Both the position numbers and the translations under genes were made by a program. Of a stretch of DNA of 64,000 nt, positions 51,885 to 61,853 are shown piece by piece; the first letter of the stretch is position 1, and the number at the start of each line of letters is the position of its first letter. The DNA is taken from the NCBI GenBank assembly GCA_037445555.1, contig JBBIKG010000012.1, forward strand, positions 17,523-81,522, written 5' to 3'. The notes below the pieces were generated by a model that was given only the letters and a program-made list of their open reading frames with translations, made no database searches and had not been told where the DNA came from. This stretch comes from JAAYJT01 sp037445555. Lineage in GTDB: Bacteria; Bacteroidota; Bacteroidia; Bacteroidales; JAAYJT01.

Positions 51885-51924
51885 CAGCCCTTTTCGACCC
51901 ATAAACAATTTAATTTCAAACATA

Positions 51925-54060
51925 ATGAAGGTTTATAAAACTAATGAGGTAAGGAATGTGGCCCTTATCGGTAGTGCAAAATCGGGCAAGACTACATTGG
52001 CCGAATCGATGTTGTTCGAAGGTGGATTGATCAACCGCCGCGGCAGTGTTGACGATAAAAATACCGTTTCAGACTATCGAGAGATTGAGCTGGAGCGCCA
52101 GAATTCAGTATCATCCACTGTGTTGTATGCCGAATATCAGGGGCATAAACTCAATATCATCGACACCCCAGGATTTGACGATTTTGTGGGCGAGGTTGTT
52201 GCATCATTGTATGTGGCCGACTCAGCCATAATGGTAGTAAACGCACAGAACGGGATTGAAGTGGGTACCGAAATTCACTGGAGACATACGGTCAAAAACA
52301 ACACGCCGGTTATTTTTGCCATCAATCACCTGGAACATGAAAAATCGAGCTTTGAGGAAACCACGCGCCAGCTTAAACAGCAGTTCGGCAACAGTGTCAC
52401 CATAGCTCAGTACCCGGTTAATGAAGGCCACAGCTTCAACAGCATCATCGACCTGCTGAAGATGAAGATGTTCAAGTACCCTTCAGGTGGGGGCAAACCC
52501 GAGGTTCTGGATATTCCAGCCTCTGAAAAAGAAAAAGCCGAAAGCTTTCAGGCCATTCTGATTGAAAATGCAGCAGAGAATGACGAAAGCCTCATGGAAA
52601 CCTTCTTCGAAAACGGAACACTTAACGAAGAAGAAATTAAGCGGGGTCTGAAACTCGGCATTACAAACCGTGGTTTGTTTCCTGTGTTTTGTATTGGAGC
52701 CAAGCCATTCATCGGAATTGGCCGGTTAATGGAATTTCTGATCAGCTCAATGCCTGCGCCTGCTGACGCTCCGGCCAAGAAAACCACTGCCGGCAAGGAT
52801 TTGAAATGCAACGCTGCTGAGCCGACTTCCGCGTTCATTTTTAAAACATCTATTGAACCGCATCTGGGCGAAGTGTCATTCTTTAAAGTTTATGCCGGCG
52901 AAATGGCCGAAGGAACCGACATGGTTAACGGCATTACCGGGAATAAGGAAAGAATAACACAGCTTTACGCTGTGGCTGGCAAAAGCCGCGAAAAAGTTGA
53001 AAAGGTAATGGCCGGCGACATCGGAGCCACCATTAAGCTTAAAAGCGCACGCACCAACCAAACCTTAAACAGCCCCAAAAACTCGGATGACGTTATTTCG
53101 CCTATCGTATTTCCGGAGCCAAAAATCCGTATGGCAGTGAAGGCAAAGAACTCAACCGACGACGAAAAACTGGGTGGCATCCTGAACGAAATGAATAAGA
53201 TGGACCCCACACTTATCGCACAACAGTCGAAAGAACTGCGCCAGCTTATCGTGGAAGGGCAGGGCGAGTTGCACCTCAACATCGCCAAATGGCATATCGA
53301 AACAATGGAGAAGATTGCCATAGAGTATATCGCTCCAAAAATTCCTTATCGCGAAACCATTACCAAGCAGTCAAAATCGATGTATCGCCACAAGAAACAG
53401 TCGGGTGGTGCCGGTCAGTTTGGTGAAGTGCACATGCTTATCCAGCCTTATACAGAAGACATGCAGAAACCTACCGAGTTCCCGGTCAGGGGCACCGAAG
53501 AACACGAAATGACTTGGGGAGGCAAGCTCATCTTCAACAACTGTATTGTTGGGGGTGCCATTGATGCGCGTTTTATGCCTGCCATTCTGAAGGGAATTAT
53601 GGAAAAAATGGAACAGGGCCCGCTCACTGGGTCCTATGCACGCGACATCGCTGTGTATATCTACGATGGCAAGATGCATCCGGTCGACTCAAATGAAATA
53701 TCGTTTAAGCTGGCCGGCCGTAACGCCTTCAAGGAAGCCTTCAAAAATGCAGGACCAAAGATTCTTGAGCCTATCTACGACGTTGAGGTTATCGTTCCCG
53801 AAGACAAGATGGGTGATGTGATGACCGATCTTCAAGGCCGCCGTGCCGTTATAATGGGTATGGACAGCGAAGGGAACTACCAGAAAATAAAGGCCAAGGT
53901 CCCCCTGGCCGAAATGAATCGTTATTCCACCTCGCTCAGTTCAATCACCAGCGGAAGGGCTACCTACAACCTGCGGTTTGCCGAGTACACTCAGGTTCCG
54001 CCCGATGTTCAAACTGCACTGCTCAAAACTTACGAAGAGCAGGAATCGGATGAGGATTAG
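51925..54060 (+). CDS. Elongation factor G-like protein (EF-G2 type)
   Basis: 711 aa with the full EF-G domain order. GTPase: G1 IGSAKSGKTTL, G3 DTPGFDDF, but G4 is NHLE (INHLEHEKSSF) instead of NKxD. Domain II then III-V with GGAGQFGEVHMLIQP (domain IV), KIPYRETI and PEDKMGDVMTDLQGRRAVIMGMDSEG (domain V). Normal EF-G has QxxHR-like effector and NKMD; the NHLE change and divergent switch region suggest the EF-G-like paralogue common in Bacteroidota, with a role in recycling or special translation. A terminator follows. The primary EF-G is presumably elsewhere. Confidence 0.9.
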   Translation: MKVYKTNEVRNVALIGSAKSGKTTLAESMLFEGGLINRRGSVDDKNTVSDYREIELERQNSVSSTVLYAEYQGHKLNIIDTPGFDDFVGEVVASLYVADSAIMVVNAQNGIEVGTEIHWRHTVKNNTPVIFAINHLEHEKSSFEETTRQLKQQFGNSVTIAQYPVNEGHSFNSIIDLLKMKMFKYPSGGGKPEVLDIPASEKEKAESFQAILIENAAENDESLMETFFENGTLNEEEIKRGLKLGITNRGLFPVFCIGAKPFIGIGRLMEFLISSMPAPADAPAKKTTAGKDLKCNAAEPTSAFIFKTSIEPHLGEVSFFKVYAGEMAEGTDMVNGITGNKERITQLYAVAGKSREKVEKVMAGDIGATIKLKSARTNQTLNSPKNSDDVISPIVFPEPKIRMAVKAKNSTDDEKLGGILNEMNKMDPTLIAQQSKELRQLIVEGQGELHLNIAKWHIETMEKIAIEYIAPKIPYRETITKQSKSMYRHKKQSGGAGQFGEVHMLIQPYTEDMQKPTEFPVRGTEEHEMTWGGKLIFNNCIVGGAIDARFMPAILKGIMEKMEQGPLTGSYARDIAVYIYDGKMHPVDSNEISFKLAGRNAFKEAFKNAGPKILEPIYDVEVIVPEDKMGDVMTDLQGRRAVIMGMDSEGNYQKIKAKVPLAEMNRYSTSLSSITSGRATYNLRFAEYTQVPPDVQTALLKTYEEQESDED

Positions 54061-54063
54061 TAT

Positions 54064-54092
54064 AAAAAAACCCGGGGCTACCGGGTTTTTTT
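54064..54092. terminator. Bidirectional intrinsic terminator
   Basis: AAAAAAACCCGG (54064-54075) / CCGGGTTTTTTT (54081-54092), loop GGCTA; between the convergent EF-G-like and alcohol dehydrogenase genes, and overlapping the latter's stop codon. Confidence 0.9.
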
Positions 54093-55230
54093 ATCGCGCC
54101 AGCTCAAGCAATTTTTCCAGCCTTGGGGCATTAAGCCTGAAATTATTTCCGCCGGCTTTGTTTCTGATCAGCAGGTTAAGTAATGCCTGCTCATTATACT
54201 CGGAAGATATGGATTCGGAGATGCGCACCGGGCATCCGATTGAAGCGAAGAATTCTTCGAGTTTCAGGATAGTTTCGTCCATGCCAATCACACCAAACAC
54301 CTCCCTGCCTAAACGTTCAATGGCAGGTGCTGCTTCGCTTTTGAAGACTTTCAAATAGGCGGGATAAATAATCGTAAGCGAAGCCCCGTGAGGTGTGCCG
54401 TAGAGTAGTGACAGATGATGGCCAATACTGTGCACACCCCAGTCGCCCATGCCCTTGCCAATGGCGGTTGTGCCATTAAGTGCTACTGTTGCGGCATACA
54501 TAATGCGTGCGCGCAGCTCATAGTCCGAAAGGTTGGCAAGGAGTTTGTGCCCATTTTCGACCGCCTCGCGGAGAATGGAGAAGATGAACCGGTCGGTGAG
54601 CGGGGCGTCGGCCCGGCCAAAGTAGTTTTCGAGGCAGTGAGCCATCAGGTCTGCTATGCCATAAGCAGTATGATCTTTCGGAACACTCAGAGTATAGGTG
54701 GGGTCGAGCAACGAATGAGTGGGGTACATCAGGGGATGGCCATAACCGTTTTTTTGTCCGGCTTCGTCGTTTTGAACAACAGCAAACATATTCATTTCTG
54801 TGCCGGTGGCAGCCAGTGTCAGCACCGAGATGAGCGGTATGGCACGCGAAGGCTTTTGGGCACCGTTAAAAAAATCCCATCCGCTGTGGCCGACTGGTAT
54901 GGTGATGGCTATAGCCTTGGCTGAGTCAATAACACTGCCCCCGCCCACGGCAACAATCACGTTAACCTTTTTGTCGCGCCCGAGCTGTGCGGCAGCATCC
55001 ACATCTTCAATCACGGGGTTGGGTTTTATACCGGAATACTCAAAAATCTCAGTTCCGGCCTGAACCAGCTGGTTAACCACATCGCGATAAGCTCCGTTTT
55101 TTTTCACCGAGCCTTTTCCGTACACCAACAAAACTTTCTTGCCGAAACCCGAGAGAATTTCGGGCATTTTACCTACCACTCCCTTGCCAAAATGCAGCCG
55201 CGTGGGATTATACATGACAAAATTTTCCAT
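54091..55230 (-). CDS. Iron-containing alcohol dehydrogenase
   Basis: 379 aa. Family III iron/zinc-dependent dehydrogenase: NAD-binding VGGGSVIDSAKAIAI, metal ligands in the GIADLMAHCLENYFG and GDWGVHSIGHHLSLLYGTPHGASL segments (His residues plus an upstream Asp), and the family start NPTRLHFGKGVVGKMPEIL. Resembles the BdhA/YqhD butanol/aldehyde reductases, which convert aldehydes to alcohols with NAD(P)H. Monocistronic; the stop overlaps the shared terminator. Substrate inferred only at class level. Confidence 0.92.
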   Translation of the reverse strand: MENFVMYNPTRLHFGKGVVGKMPEILSGFGKKVLLVYGKGSVKKNGAYRDVVNQLVQAGTEIFEYSGIKPNPVIEDVDAAAQLGRDKKVNVIVAVGGGSVIDSAKAIAITIPVGHSGWDFFNGAQKPSRAIPLISVLTLAATGTEMNMFAVVQNDEAGQKNGYGHPLMYPTHSLLDPTYTLSVPKDHTAYGIADLMAHCLENYFGRADAPLTDRFIFSILREAVENGHKLLANLSDYELRARIMYAATVALNGTTAIGKGMGDWGVHSIGHHLSLLYGTPHGASLTIIYPAYLKVFKSEAAPAIERLGREVFGVIGMDETILKLEEFFASIGCPVRISESISSEYNEQALLNLLIRNKAGGNNFRLNAPRLEKLLELAR

Positions 55231-55302
55231 AATTCAAACAGAGTTACTAGTAAATGATGCGGGGATTTCATCCTGCAGGCAGGAATTAAAACAATGAAAT
55301 CA

Positions 55303-56553
55303 CTAAAAGGTTGATCGCATAGCTTCGACCGGATCAAGCCTTGATGCCGACCAGGCCGGTACGATACCCGAAATGAGGCCGATGATGGCCGACACAGATA
55401 TTCCAAGTATAATATTGCCTGCTGTAAGGGCTAGTTCCATTTCGAACATAGATTCGGCCAGCAGTGTACCGATAAAGATGATGGCCAGGCCCAAAATTCC
55501 GCCCAGCACAGACAAAAAGACAGCTTCGAAAAGGAATTGAAACAACACAAAATAATTCTTGGCTCCTACTGATTTCTGGATGCCTATGATTCCCGTGCGC
55601 TCCTTGACCGACACAAACATGATATTCGCTATGCCGAATCCCCCAACGAGGAGCGAAAAGCCTCCAATAATCCATCCCACCACCGAAACAACCCTGAAAA
55701 GCGAGTCAAAGCCCTGCGAGATGACACTTGTTTCGTTGATCGCAAAATTGGCCTCGGCTGAGGGCTTGAGCCTGCGAACCGAGCGCAGGATACCCGTTAA
55801 CTCATCGGTGAGTTCCTGATTCGATACGTTTGGTTTGCCCTTTACTGCTATCGTGGCGCCGACATTGCCGCTGTTCAGGTCAATGAAAGCGCGGGCAAAG
55901 TTGATTGGTACAAGCACTTGTTTGTCGGATGAATTTCTGAAAGCAGACTCGCCTTCGCGCTTCATTACTCCGATCACCTCAAGTTTTCTTCCCCATACGA
56001 TAATGTTCATCCCAAGGGGGTTGGCGCCAGGAAACAGGGTTTGTGCTATAGTGCTTCCGATGACGGCCACATTTCGCCCGGCGGCAGATTCGATGGGAGT
56101 AAAGTATCTTCCCTGAGCAATTTCGAAATAAAAACATTGGAAATATTCGTGTGAAATCCCTACAATGGAAGCTCCTTCGACAACCTTGCTCTGGTGGCTG
56201 ACATTTTTGGAAACCCCTGTGAAAAATGCCACCGCATCGGCGGCCTGGCTCCGGCGTTTTATTTCCTCAAGCTCGGCGATCTTCGGTTCGGGGCGTTTCA
56301 TGTATTTCCACCATGGATAATCAGATCCTCCCATTGCCCAGGGCCATTTCTGCACAAAAAGCACGTTGCTGCCCAACGACTCAATGCTGCTGCGTATGTT
56401 GCGCTCAAGGCTGTCGAACACCGTGAATACAGAAATGATGCAAAAAATTCCGATGGTGATGCCTAACAGGGATAGGATCGTACGAGTTTTGTTGGCATTA
56501 ACAGCCTGAAGTGCAAATATCAGGCTCTCGCGAAGTAGCTTAACAAAAAGCAT
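55303..56553 (-). CDS. MacB-like ABC transporter permease
   Basis: 416 aa from ATG 56553; a longer frame upstream adds non-family residues. N-terminal TM (TRTILSLLGITIGIFCIISVFTVF) is followed by a periplasmic domain containing ISHEYFQCFYFEIAQGRYFTPIE and VAVIGSTIAQTLFPGANPLG, then three TM helices with VSVKERTGIIGIQKSVGAKNYFVLFQFLFEAV between. This is the MacB_PCD/FtsX layout, for export of peptides, lipids or drugs. The ATPase partner is not adjacent. Ends PVEAMRSTF, the common C-terminus of these permeases. Confidence 0.88.
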   Translation of the reverse strand: MLFVKLLRESLIFALQAVNANKTRTILSLLGITIGIFCIISVFTVFDSLERNIRSSIESLGSNVLFVQKWPWAMGGSDYPWWKYMKRPEPKIAELEEIKRRSQAADAVAFFTGVSKNVSHQSKVVEGASIVGISHEYFQCFYFEIAQGRYFTPIESAAGRNVAVIGSTIAQTLFPGANPLGMNIIVWGRKLEVIGVMKREGESAFRNSSDKQVLVPINFARAFIDLNSGNVGATIAVKGKPNVSNQELTDELTGILRSVRRLKPSAEANFAINETSVISQGFDSLFRVVSVVGWIIGGFSLLVGGFGIANIMFVSVKERTGIIGIQKSVGAKNYFVLFQFLFEAVFLSVLGGILGLAIIFIGTLLAESMFEMELALTAGNIILGISVSAIIGLISGIVPAWSASRLDPVEAMRSTF

Positions 56554-56759
56554 GTTGTGGGTGTTATTCGTTCTCTTGTCAGTATCGTATCCAGCAGGCG
56601 GTCTGGAGGGGGTAAAATTAGAATAAAAATATGTGCAGCAGCTCAAAGCCCCTCAGGTATTTTTAATAATATTGCACCGGTTTTCAGTCGCCCTAAATTA
56701 TTGAAAAGCAAACCCCTACCCTGCCCTGATGCTGCGGTAATTTTATTGATGCTCATTGC

Positions 56760-58277
56760 ATGAAAAAGATTCAACGCGCCCTTATTTCAGTGTATCACAA
56801 AGATGGCCTGGAAACCATCCTGGAAAAATTACATGGCTCTGACGTTGAACTGTATTCGACAGGCGGCACCTACGACTTTATCTTATCCTGCGGCCTTCCG
56901 GCAAAAAGCATCGAATTCCTTACGGGCTATCCCTCAATCCTCGACGGTCGTGTGAAAACTCTGCATCCAAAAGTATTTGGAGGAATCCTTGCCCGACAGA
57001 ATATTAGCACCGACCAGCAACAGCTGGCCGATTACGATATTCCGCCTTTTGATCTTGTGATTGTTGACCTGTATCCTTTTGAGCAAACCCTTAAGGAAAC
57101 CGGCGATGAAGGCGAGATCATTGAAAAAATAGACATTGGAGGCATTTCGCTTATCCGTGCGGCAGCAAAAAACTTTGCCGATGTGCTGGTGGTAGCGGGG
57201 AGGCATATGTATGCGCCCTTGCTTAACCTGATTGAAGAAAACGGAATGGCAAGTTCACCTGAACAGCGCAAATATTTTGCTGCGGAGGCATTTAATGTTA
57301 GCTCACACTACGACACAGCTATTTTTCACTATTTCAACCAATGGGTCAATATTCCTGCTTTCAAAGAAAGTATAACATCCTATTCCCCACTTCGCTACGG
57401 CGAAAATCCTCACCAGGCAGGATTTTTCTTTGGGAACCTGGAAGAAGCTTTCGAACAGCTGCATGGCAAAGAACTATCATACAACAATTTGGGCGATATT
57501 GATGCAGCCATGGCTTTGATCGACGAGTTTCAGGATCCCACCTTTGCCATCATCAAGCATACCAATGCGTGTGGTTTAGCCAGCCGTCCTACTTTGATCC
57601 AAGCATGGAATGACGCCCTTGCGGGGGATCCGGTGTCGGCTTTTGGCGGCGTATTGATCTGTAATGCTACTTTAGATGCGGGCACGGCTTCGGCTATCGA
57701 CACTTTGTTTTTCGAGGTGATTTTAGCCCCTGCATACTCAGAAGAGGGGCTTGCGCTGCTGAAATCAAAGAAAAATAGAATAATTTTGCGGCGAAAATCG
57801 TATAATTCCCGATCCGTATCTTACCGAACGGCAATAAACGGGGTGTTGTGGCAACAGGCCGATAGGGTTACAAGCCCTGCGGATGGGTTAACGGTGGTTA
57901 CGCAACACACTCCTGACAGCCGTGAAATTGAAGATATGTTTTGGGCAAACAAGGTGGTGAAGCATTCCAAGTCGAATGCCATTGTTTTGGCAAAAAACAG
58001 GCAGCTGCTTGGAAGCGGAACCGGGCAAACTTCGCGTGTGGATGCCGTGCGCCACGCCATTGAAAAAGCCGGACAATTTGGGTTCGGTCTTGGTGGGGCG
58101 GTAATGGCATCAGATGCGTTTTTTCCCTTTTCTGATTCAATCGGGCTTGCGCATAGTGCGGGCATAACGGCCGTGATACAGCCGGGGGGCTCGGTAAGAG
58201 ACCAGGAAAGCATCGATTATTGCAACGCTCATGGAATTGCCATGGCGTTCACCGGCATACGACATTTCAAACATTGA
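56760..58277 (+). CDS. purH: Bifunctional AICAR formyltransferase/IMP cyclohydrolase
   Basis: 505 aa, near the normal length. Catalyses the last two steps of purine synthesis. The N-terminal IMP cyclohydrolase (LISVYHKDGLETIL, STGGTYDFIL, GRVKTLHPKVFGGIL, DLVIVDLYPFE, DIGGISLIRAAAKNF) is followed by the C-terminal transformylase (SYNNLGDIDAAMALI, IIKHTNACGLA with the catalytic KH, DPVSAFGG, GSGTGQTSRVDAVRHAI, DAFFPFSDSI). Located 207 bp after a divergent gene and directly before mreB (40-bp gap), a neighbourhood common in Bacteroidota. Confidence 0.96.
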   Translation: MKKIQRALISVYHKDGLETILEKLHGSDVELYSTGGTYDFILSCGLPAKSIEFLTGYPSILDGRVKTLHPKVFGGILARQNISTDQQQLADYDIPPFDLVIVDLYPFEQTLKETGDEGEIIEKIDIGGISLIRAAAKNFADVLVVAGRHMYAPLLNLIEENGMASSPEQRKYFAAEAFNVSSHYDTAIFHYFNQWVNIPAFKESITSYSPLRYGENPHQAGFFFGNLEEAFEQLHGKELSYNNLGDIDAAMALIDEFQDPTFAIIKHTNACGLASRPTLIQAWNDALAGDPVSAFGGVLICNATLDAGTASAIDTLFFEVILAPAYSEEGLALLKSKKNRIILRRKSYNSRSVSYRTAINGVLWQQADRVTSPADGLTVVTQHTPDSREIEDMFWANKVVKHSKSNAIVLAKNRQLLGSGTGQTSRVDAVRHAIEKAGQFGFGLGGAVMASDAFFPFSDSIGLAHSAGITAVIQPGGSVRDQESIDYCNAHGIAMAFTGIRHFKH

Positions 58278-58317
58278 CAGAAACAATATTACTAACGGGA
58301 AAATACTCTTTACCAAT

Positions 58318-59340
58318 ATGGGACTTTTATCCTTCCTGAACCGCGAAATAGCCATTGACCTTGGCACAGCAAATACGGTGATCATATATAACGACAAAGT
58401 AGTGGTCGATGAGCCTTCGATCGTGGCCATGGAGCGCAGCACCGGAAAAATAATTGCTGTGGGCAAGCGCGCTCAGATGATGTTTGGCAAAACGCACGAT
58501 AATATCAAAACCATCCGCCCTTTGCGCGATGGAGTAATTGCCGATTTTCAGGCCGCCGAGCACATGCTCAGAGAGATGATAAAAATGATCAATCAGAAGA
58601 AGTCATTATTTCCTCCGGCACTGAAAATGGTGATTTGTATTCCTTCAGGCATCACCGAGGTGGAAGAGCGCGCCGTAAAAGATTCGGCCGAACAAGCCGG
58701 GGCCAAAGAGGTAAGGCTGATTCACGAACCAATGGCGGCGGCTATCGGTATCGGTATCGATGTGATGGAGCCTAATGGTAACATGGTGATTGACATCGGA
58801 GGGGGAACCAGTGAGATTGCAGTAATTGCTCTGGGCGGGATCGTAAACAACAAATCCATACGCATTGCCGGCGATGAATTTAACATTGACATCGTGGAGT
58901 ATATGCGCAAACAACATAACATCGTGATTGGGGAGCGATCGGCCGAGATTATCAAGATCGAGGTGGGTGCAGCGATGGCCGACATTGACAATCCTCCGCC
59001 CGACTTTGCCGTACACGGGCGCGACCTGCTGACAGGCATTCCTAAAGAAATTTATGTGAACTATGCCGAAATCGCCCACTGCCTCGACAAATCCATTTCA
59101 AAGATTGAGGCGGCTGTGCTGAATGCCCTCGAAATGACCCCACCCGAACTTGCTGCCGACATATACAAAACCGGGATTTACCTGGCAGGAGGTGGTTCGC
59201 TGTTGCGGGGTCTCGACAAGCGCATTTCCCTGAAAACAAAATTGCCGGTGCATGTTGCTGATGACCCGTTGCGTGCTGTTGCCCGCGGAACCGGGATTGC
59301 TCTCAAGAACTTTAACAAATTCAACTTCCTCATTAAGTAG
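58318..59340 (+). CDS. mreB: Rod-shape determining protein MreB
   Basis: 340 aa from ATG 58318, which gives the normal MreB N-terminus MGLLSFLNREIAIDLGTANT; an upstream start overlaps purH. Actin-fold motifs: phosphate-1 DLGTANT, phosphate-2 MVIDIGGGTSEIAVIALGG, adenosine motif LAGGGSLLRGLDKRI. Cytoplasmic filament that guides the elongasome. First gene of mreBCD, 40 bp after purH. Confidence 0.97.
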   Translation: MGLLSFLNREIAIDLGTANTVIIYNDKVVVDEPSIVAMERSTGKIIAVGKRAQMMFGKTHDNIKTIRPLRDGVIADFQAAEHMLREMIKMINQKKSLFPPALKMVICIPSGITEVEERAVKDSAEQAGAKEVRLIHEPMAAAIGIGIDVMEPNGNMVIDIGGGTSEIAVIALGGIVNNKSIRIAGDEFNIDIVEYMRKQHNIVIGERSAEIIKIEVGAAMADIDNPPPDFAVHGRDLLTGIPKEIYVNYAEIAHCLDKSISKIEAAVLNALEMTPPELAADIYKTGIYLAGGGSLLRGLDKRISLKTKLPVHVADDPLRAVARGTGIALKNFNKFNFLIK

Positions 59341-59377
59341 CCCACTTTTCGCTCAAAGCAAACGCTGACACCCCGCT

Positions 59378-60199
59378 ATGCGAAACCTTTTTGAGTTTAT
59401 CTGGAGAAACCGCTATTATCTTCTTTTCGTTATTCTCGAAACTATCGCATTCAGCATTATCATAAACAGTTCAATATATCAGCAATGGGCAGTGCAGGAC
59501 ATCACCGGATCAGTGGTGGGCTCTATCAATAAAACCACCGCTAACATCGGCGAATTTTTTACCCTGAAAAAAGACAATGTATCGCTTGCGCTTGAAAATG
59601 CCAAACTGCGGCAGCAACTGGATGCATATTCTGCCTTGGCTGACACACTAGGTGTAAAACCCCGGATTTCCAATAAAGATCCTCAGTATCAGTACACCTA
59701 TGCCAAGGTGATAAAGAACTCCGTCACCTTGCGAAACAACTACCTGATGCTTGACCGGGGGAGGCTGAGCGGCATTGAAAAAGATATGGCCGTAATTGCG
59801 CCCAATGGAGTAGTGGGCATCGTGCTGAATGTGTCCAACAACTATAGCTGGGTAATGTCGGTATTGAATCAAAATACTAAGATAAACGGCAAACTGCTAA
59901 AAAACAATTTCCAGGGCTCGCTCACCTGGGATGGCATAACTTATCATACCGGCACCCTGCGCGACATACCTGCACATATCGAACTGCTGCCGGGCGATAC
60001 CATTGTCACCAGCGGGTTTTCATTAATGTTCCCCGAAGGTATCATGATAGGTACAGTAAAAGATTCATACATTGATAAAGGTGATCACTTCCATACCGTT
60101 AAGGTTGATTTTTCGGTCGACTATAATAATCTGAGACATGTTTACGTGGTCAAGAATCTGCGGCGCAAGGAGCAACTCTCAACCCAGCAATACCTATGA
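59378..60199 (+). CDS. mreC: Rod-shape determining protein MreC
   Basis: 273 aa. N-terminal TM helix (YYLLFVILETIAFSIII), a coiled-coil (about residues 60-95: SLALENAKLRQQLDAYSAL) and the beta-barrel-type periplasmic region (NSVTLRNNYLMLDRGRLSGIEKDMAVIAPNGVVGIV; GDTIVTSGFSLMFPEGIMIG) of MreC. It scaffolds the peptidoglycan elongation complex. Its stop overlaps the mreD start (ATGA). Confidence 0.95.
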   Translation: MRNLFEFIWRNRYYLLFVILETIAFSIIINSSIYQQWAVQDITGSVVGSINKTTANIGEFFTLKKDNVSLALENAKLRQQLDAYSALADTLGVKPRISNKDPQYQYTYAKVIKNSVTLRNNYLMLDRGRLSGIEKDMAVIAPNGVVGIVLNVSNNYSWVMSVLNQNTKINGKLLKNNFQGSLTWDGITYHTGTLRDIPAHIELLPGDTIVTSGFSLMFPEGIMIGTVKDSYIDKGDHFHTVKVDFSVDYNNLRHVYVVKNLRRKEQLSTQQYL

Positions 60200-60702
60200 A
60201 CAACACCTTACGCATCATCCTGCGGTTTATTATCCTGGTATCAGTTCAGGTGTTGGTGCTGAACAATATCCGGCTGGGGGGATTTCTTAACCCGTACCTG
60301 TATGTTCTATTTATCATCACTTTGCCTTTTGTAATTCCGGGGTGGCAGCTTCTCTTGCTGGGTTTTCTGACGGGTTTTTTGATTGATGCCTTTTCAAACG
60401 CCGGGGGCATTCATGCCGCCGCCACGGTGCTGATGGCATTCATCAGGCCGGGACTGATTAAAATGTATTTCCGAAAAGAGACTTTCGAGCCCTCAAGCTA
60501 CCCGAGTATCAAGACAATGGGTTTTCAATATTTCCTTGGGTACATCTTGGTTATGGTGTTGATTCATCATTCGGTGCTGTTTTTTCTGGAACTCTTTAAA
60601 TTTGCCGAAATCGGCTTTACACTCCTGAGAATATTGCTGAGTTCTGCCCTGACCATACTATTAATCATCACGGTTCAATACCTTTTTCTCAATAAAAAAT
60701 AA
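60196..60702 (+). CDS. mreD: Rod-shape determining protein MreD
   Basis: 168 aa polytopic membrane protein with about five TM helices. Little primary-sequence conservation is expected; the pattern NPYLYVLFIITLPFVIPGWQLLLLGFLTGFLIDAFSNAGGIHAAATVLMAFIRPG (NPy.yvlfi...P....W..LllgFl.Glt.D.f....G.ha.a....a..R) is the MreD core. Position after mreC with a 4-bp overlap confirms it. Completes the elongasome operon. Confidence 0.92.
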   Translation: MNNTLRIILRFIILVSVQVLVLNNIRLGGFLNPYLYVLFIITLPFVIPGWQLLLLGFLTGFLIDAFSNAGGIHAAATVLMAFIRPGLIKMYFRKETFEPSSYPSIKTMGFQYFLGYILVMVLIHHSVLFFLELFKFAEIGFTLLRILLSSALTILLIITVQYLFLNKK

Positions 60703-60719
60703 CTTAACCAAAAAGAGCA

Positions 60720-61841
60720 ATGAAAAAATTACTGTTTATGGTGCTGGTCGCTTCGCTGTTTGCCGCCTGCACATCGAATCCTTACTCGAAGCCGAAGTCT
60801 TATGCGGTGGATGGCACAATGCAAATGTGGGACTCGGGCTGGGTGTATTTCCAGGTTCGCGAGGAAGGCAAGTACATTACGACCGATTCTGTTTTTTCAG
60901 CTGACGGAGCCTTTAGCTTCAAAGGAAAAATCACGTATCCCAAGCAAGTGTTTCTGAAGTTTGAAGGGCTGAACCGGATGGTATCCTTTTTCCTTGAGGC
61001 GCAGAAGATCACAGTGAATGCCTCTGCCGACAATCCGTCTGACGCTATTATCGGGGGCTCGCCCACACAAGATCTGTATTCATCTTATCTGGGAGAAAAT
61101 CAGGTGTATACCGATCGCCTGGCCGAAGTGTACAAGTTGTACAATGAGGCACAGAAGGCAGATGACAAAACCAAAATGAGCGAGCTGATGCTGGATTATG
61201 AAAGTGTTGAAAAAGAAGAGCTTGCACACCTGATCGCATTTATTAAAGCCAATCCCAAATCCGTCATCGCTCCGTTTCTCACGTTGCGCAACCTGTATCG
61301 TCTTGAGCTGAATGACGTGGAATCGCTTACGGGCGGATTTGACCTTATGCTTGAGGACTCGCAATACACAAAGGATGTTAAAAGCCGGATGGAGGTGTTG
61401 CGTAACGTTCAGGTGGGAAAAGAGGCTCCCGATTTCACCATGAACGATATTAACGGCAGCCCGGTGACCATGTCTTCATTGCGTGGCCGGTACCTGCTGA
61501 TTGATTTCTGGGCCGCGTGGTGCGGGCCATGCCGCCGCGAAAACCCAAATGTGGTTGAGGCCTACAAGAAATACTGTGAAAAAGGTTTCGATATTCTGGG
61601 CGTTTCTCTCGACAGCGATCGTGATCGCTGGCTGAAGGCTATTCAGGACGACCACCTGGTGTGGCATCATGTATCTGATCTTAAATACTGGGGCAATGAG
61701 GCGGCCAAGCTATATGGGGTTAACTCCATCCCTGCCAACGTATTGCTTGATCCGAACGGGATTATTATCGCGCGCAATCTGCGCGAGAAGGCTCTTCATG
61801 AAAAGCTTGAAGAAATTTTTGGTGCGCAGGCAGTAAAGTGA
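60720..61841 (+). CDS. TlpA-type thioredoxin lipoprotein with DUF4369 domain
   Basis: 373 aa. Lipobox SLFAACTS. The N-terminal domain (about 25-125, YAVDGTMQMWDSGWVYF..EGKYITTDSVFSADGAFSFKG) is DUF4369, common in Bacteroidota disulfide proteins. The C-terminal thioredoxin domain has the redox motif WAAWCGPCRRE (CxxC about 268-271) and the cis-Pro loop YGVNSIPANVLLDP. Envelope-anchored thiol-disulfide reductase, possibly for cytochrome c or other disulfide substrates. It lies 17 bp after mreD, so may be co-transcribed. Convergent with tadA. Confidence 0.92.
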   Translation: MKKLLFMVLVASLFAACTSNPYSKPKSYAVDGTMQMWDSGWVYFQVREEGKYITTDSVFSADGAFSFKGKITYPKQVFLKFEGLNRMVSFFLEAQKITVNASADNPSDAIIGGSPTQDLYSSYLGENQVYTDRLAEVYKLYNEAQKADDKTKMSELMLDYESVEKEELAHLIAFIKANPKSVIAPFLTLRNLYRLELNDVESLTGGFDLMLEDSQYTKDVKSRMEVLRNVQVGKEAPDFTMNDINGSPVTMSSLRGRYLLIDFWAAWCGPCRRENPNVVEAYKKYCEKGFDILGVSLDSDRDRWLKAIQDDHLVWHHVSDLKYWGNEAAKLYGVNSIPANVLLDPNGIIIARNLREKALHEKLEEIFGAQAVK

Positions 61842-61853
61842 TACGCCTGAGCA

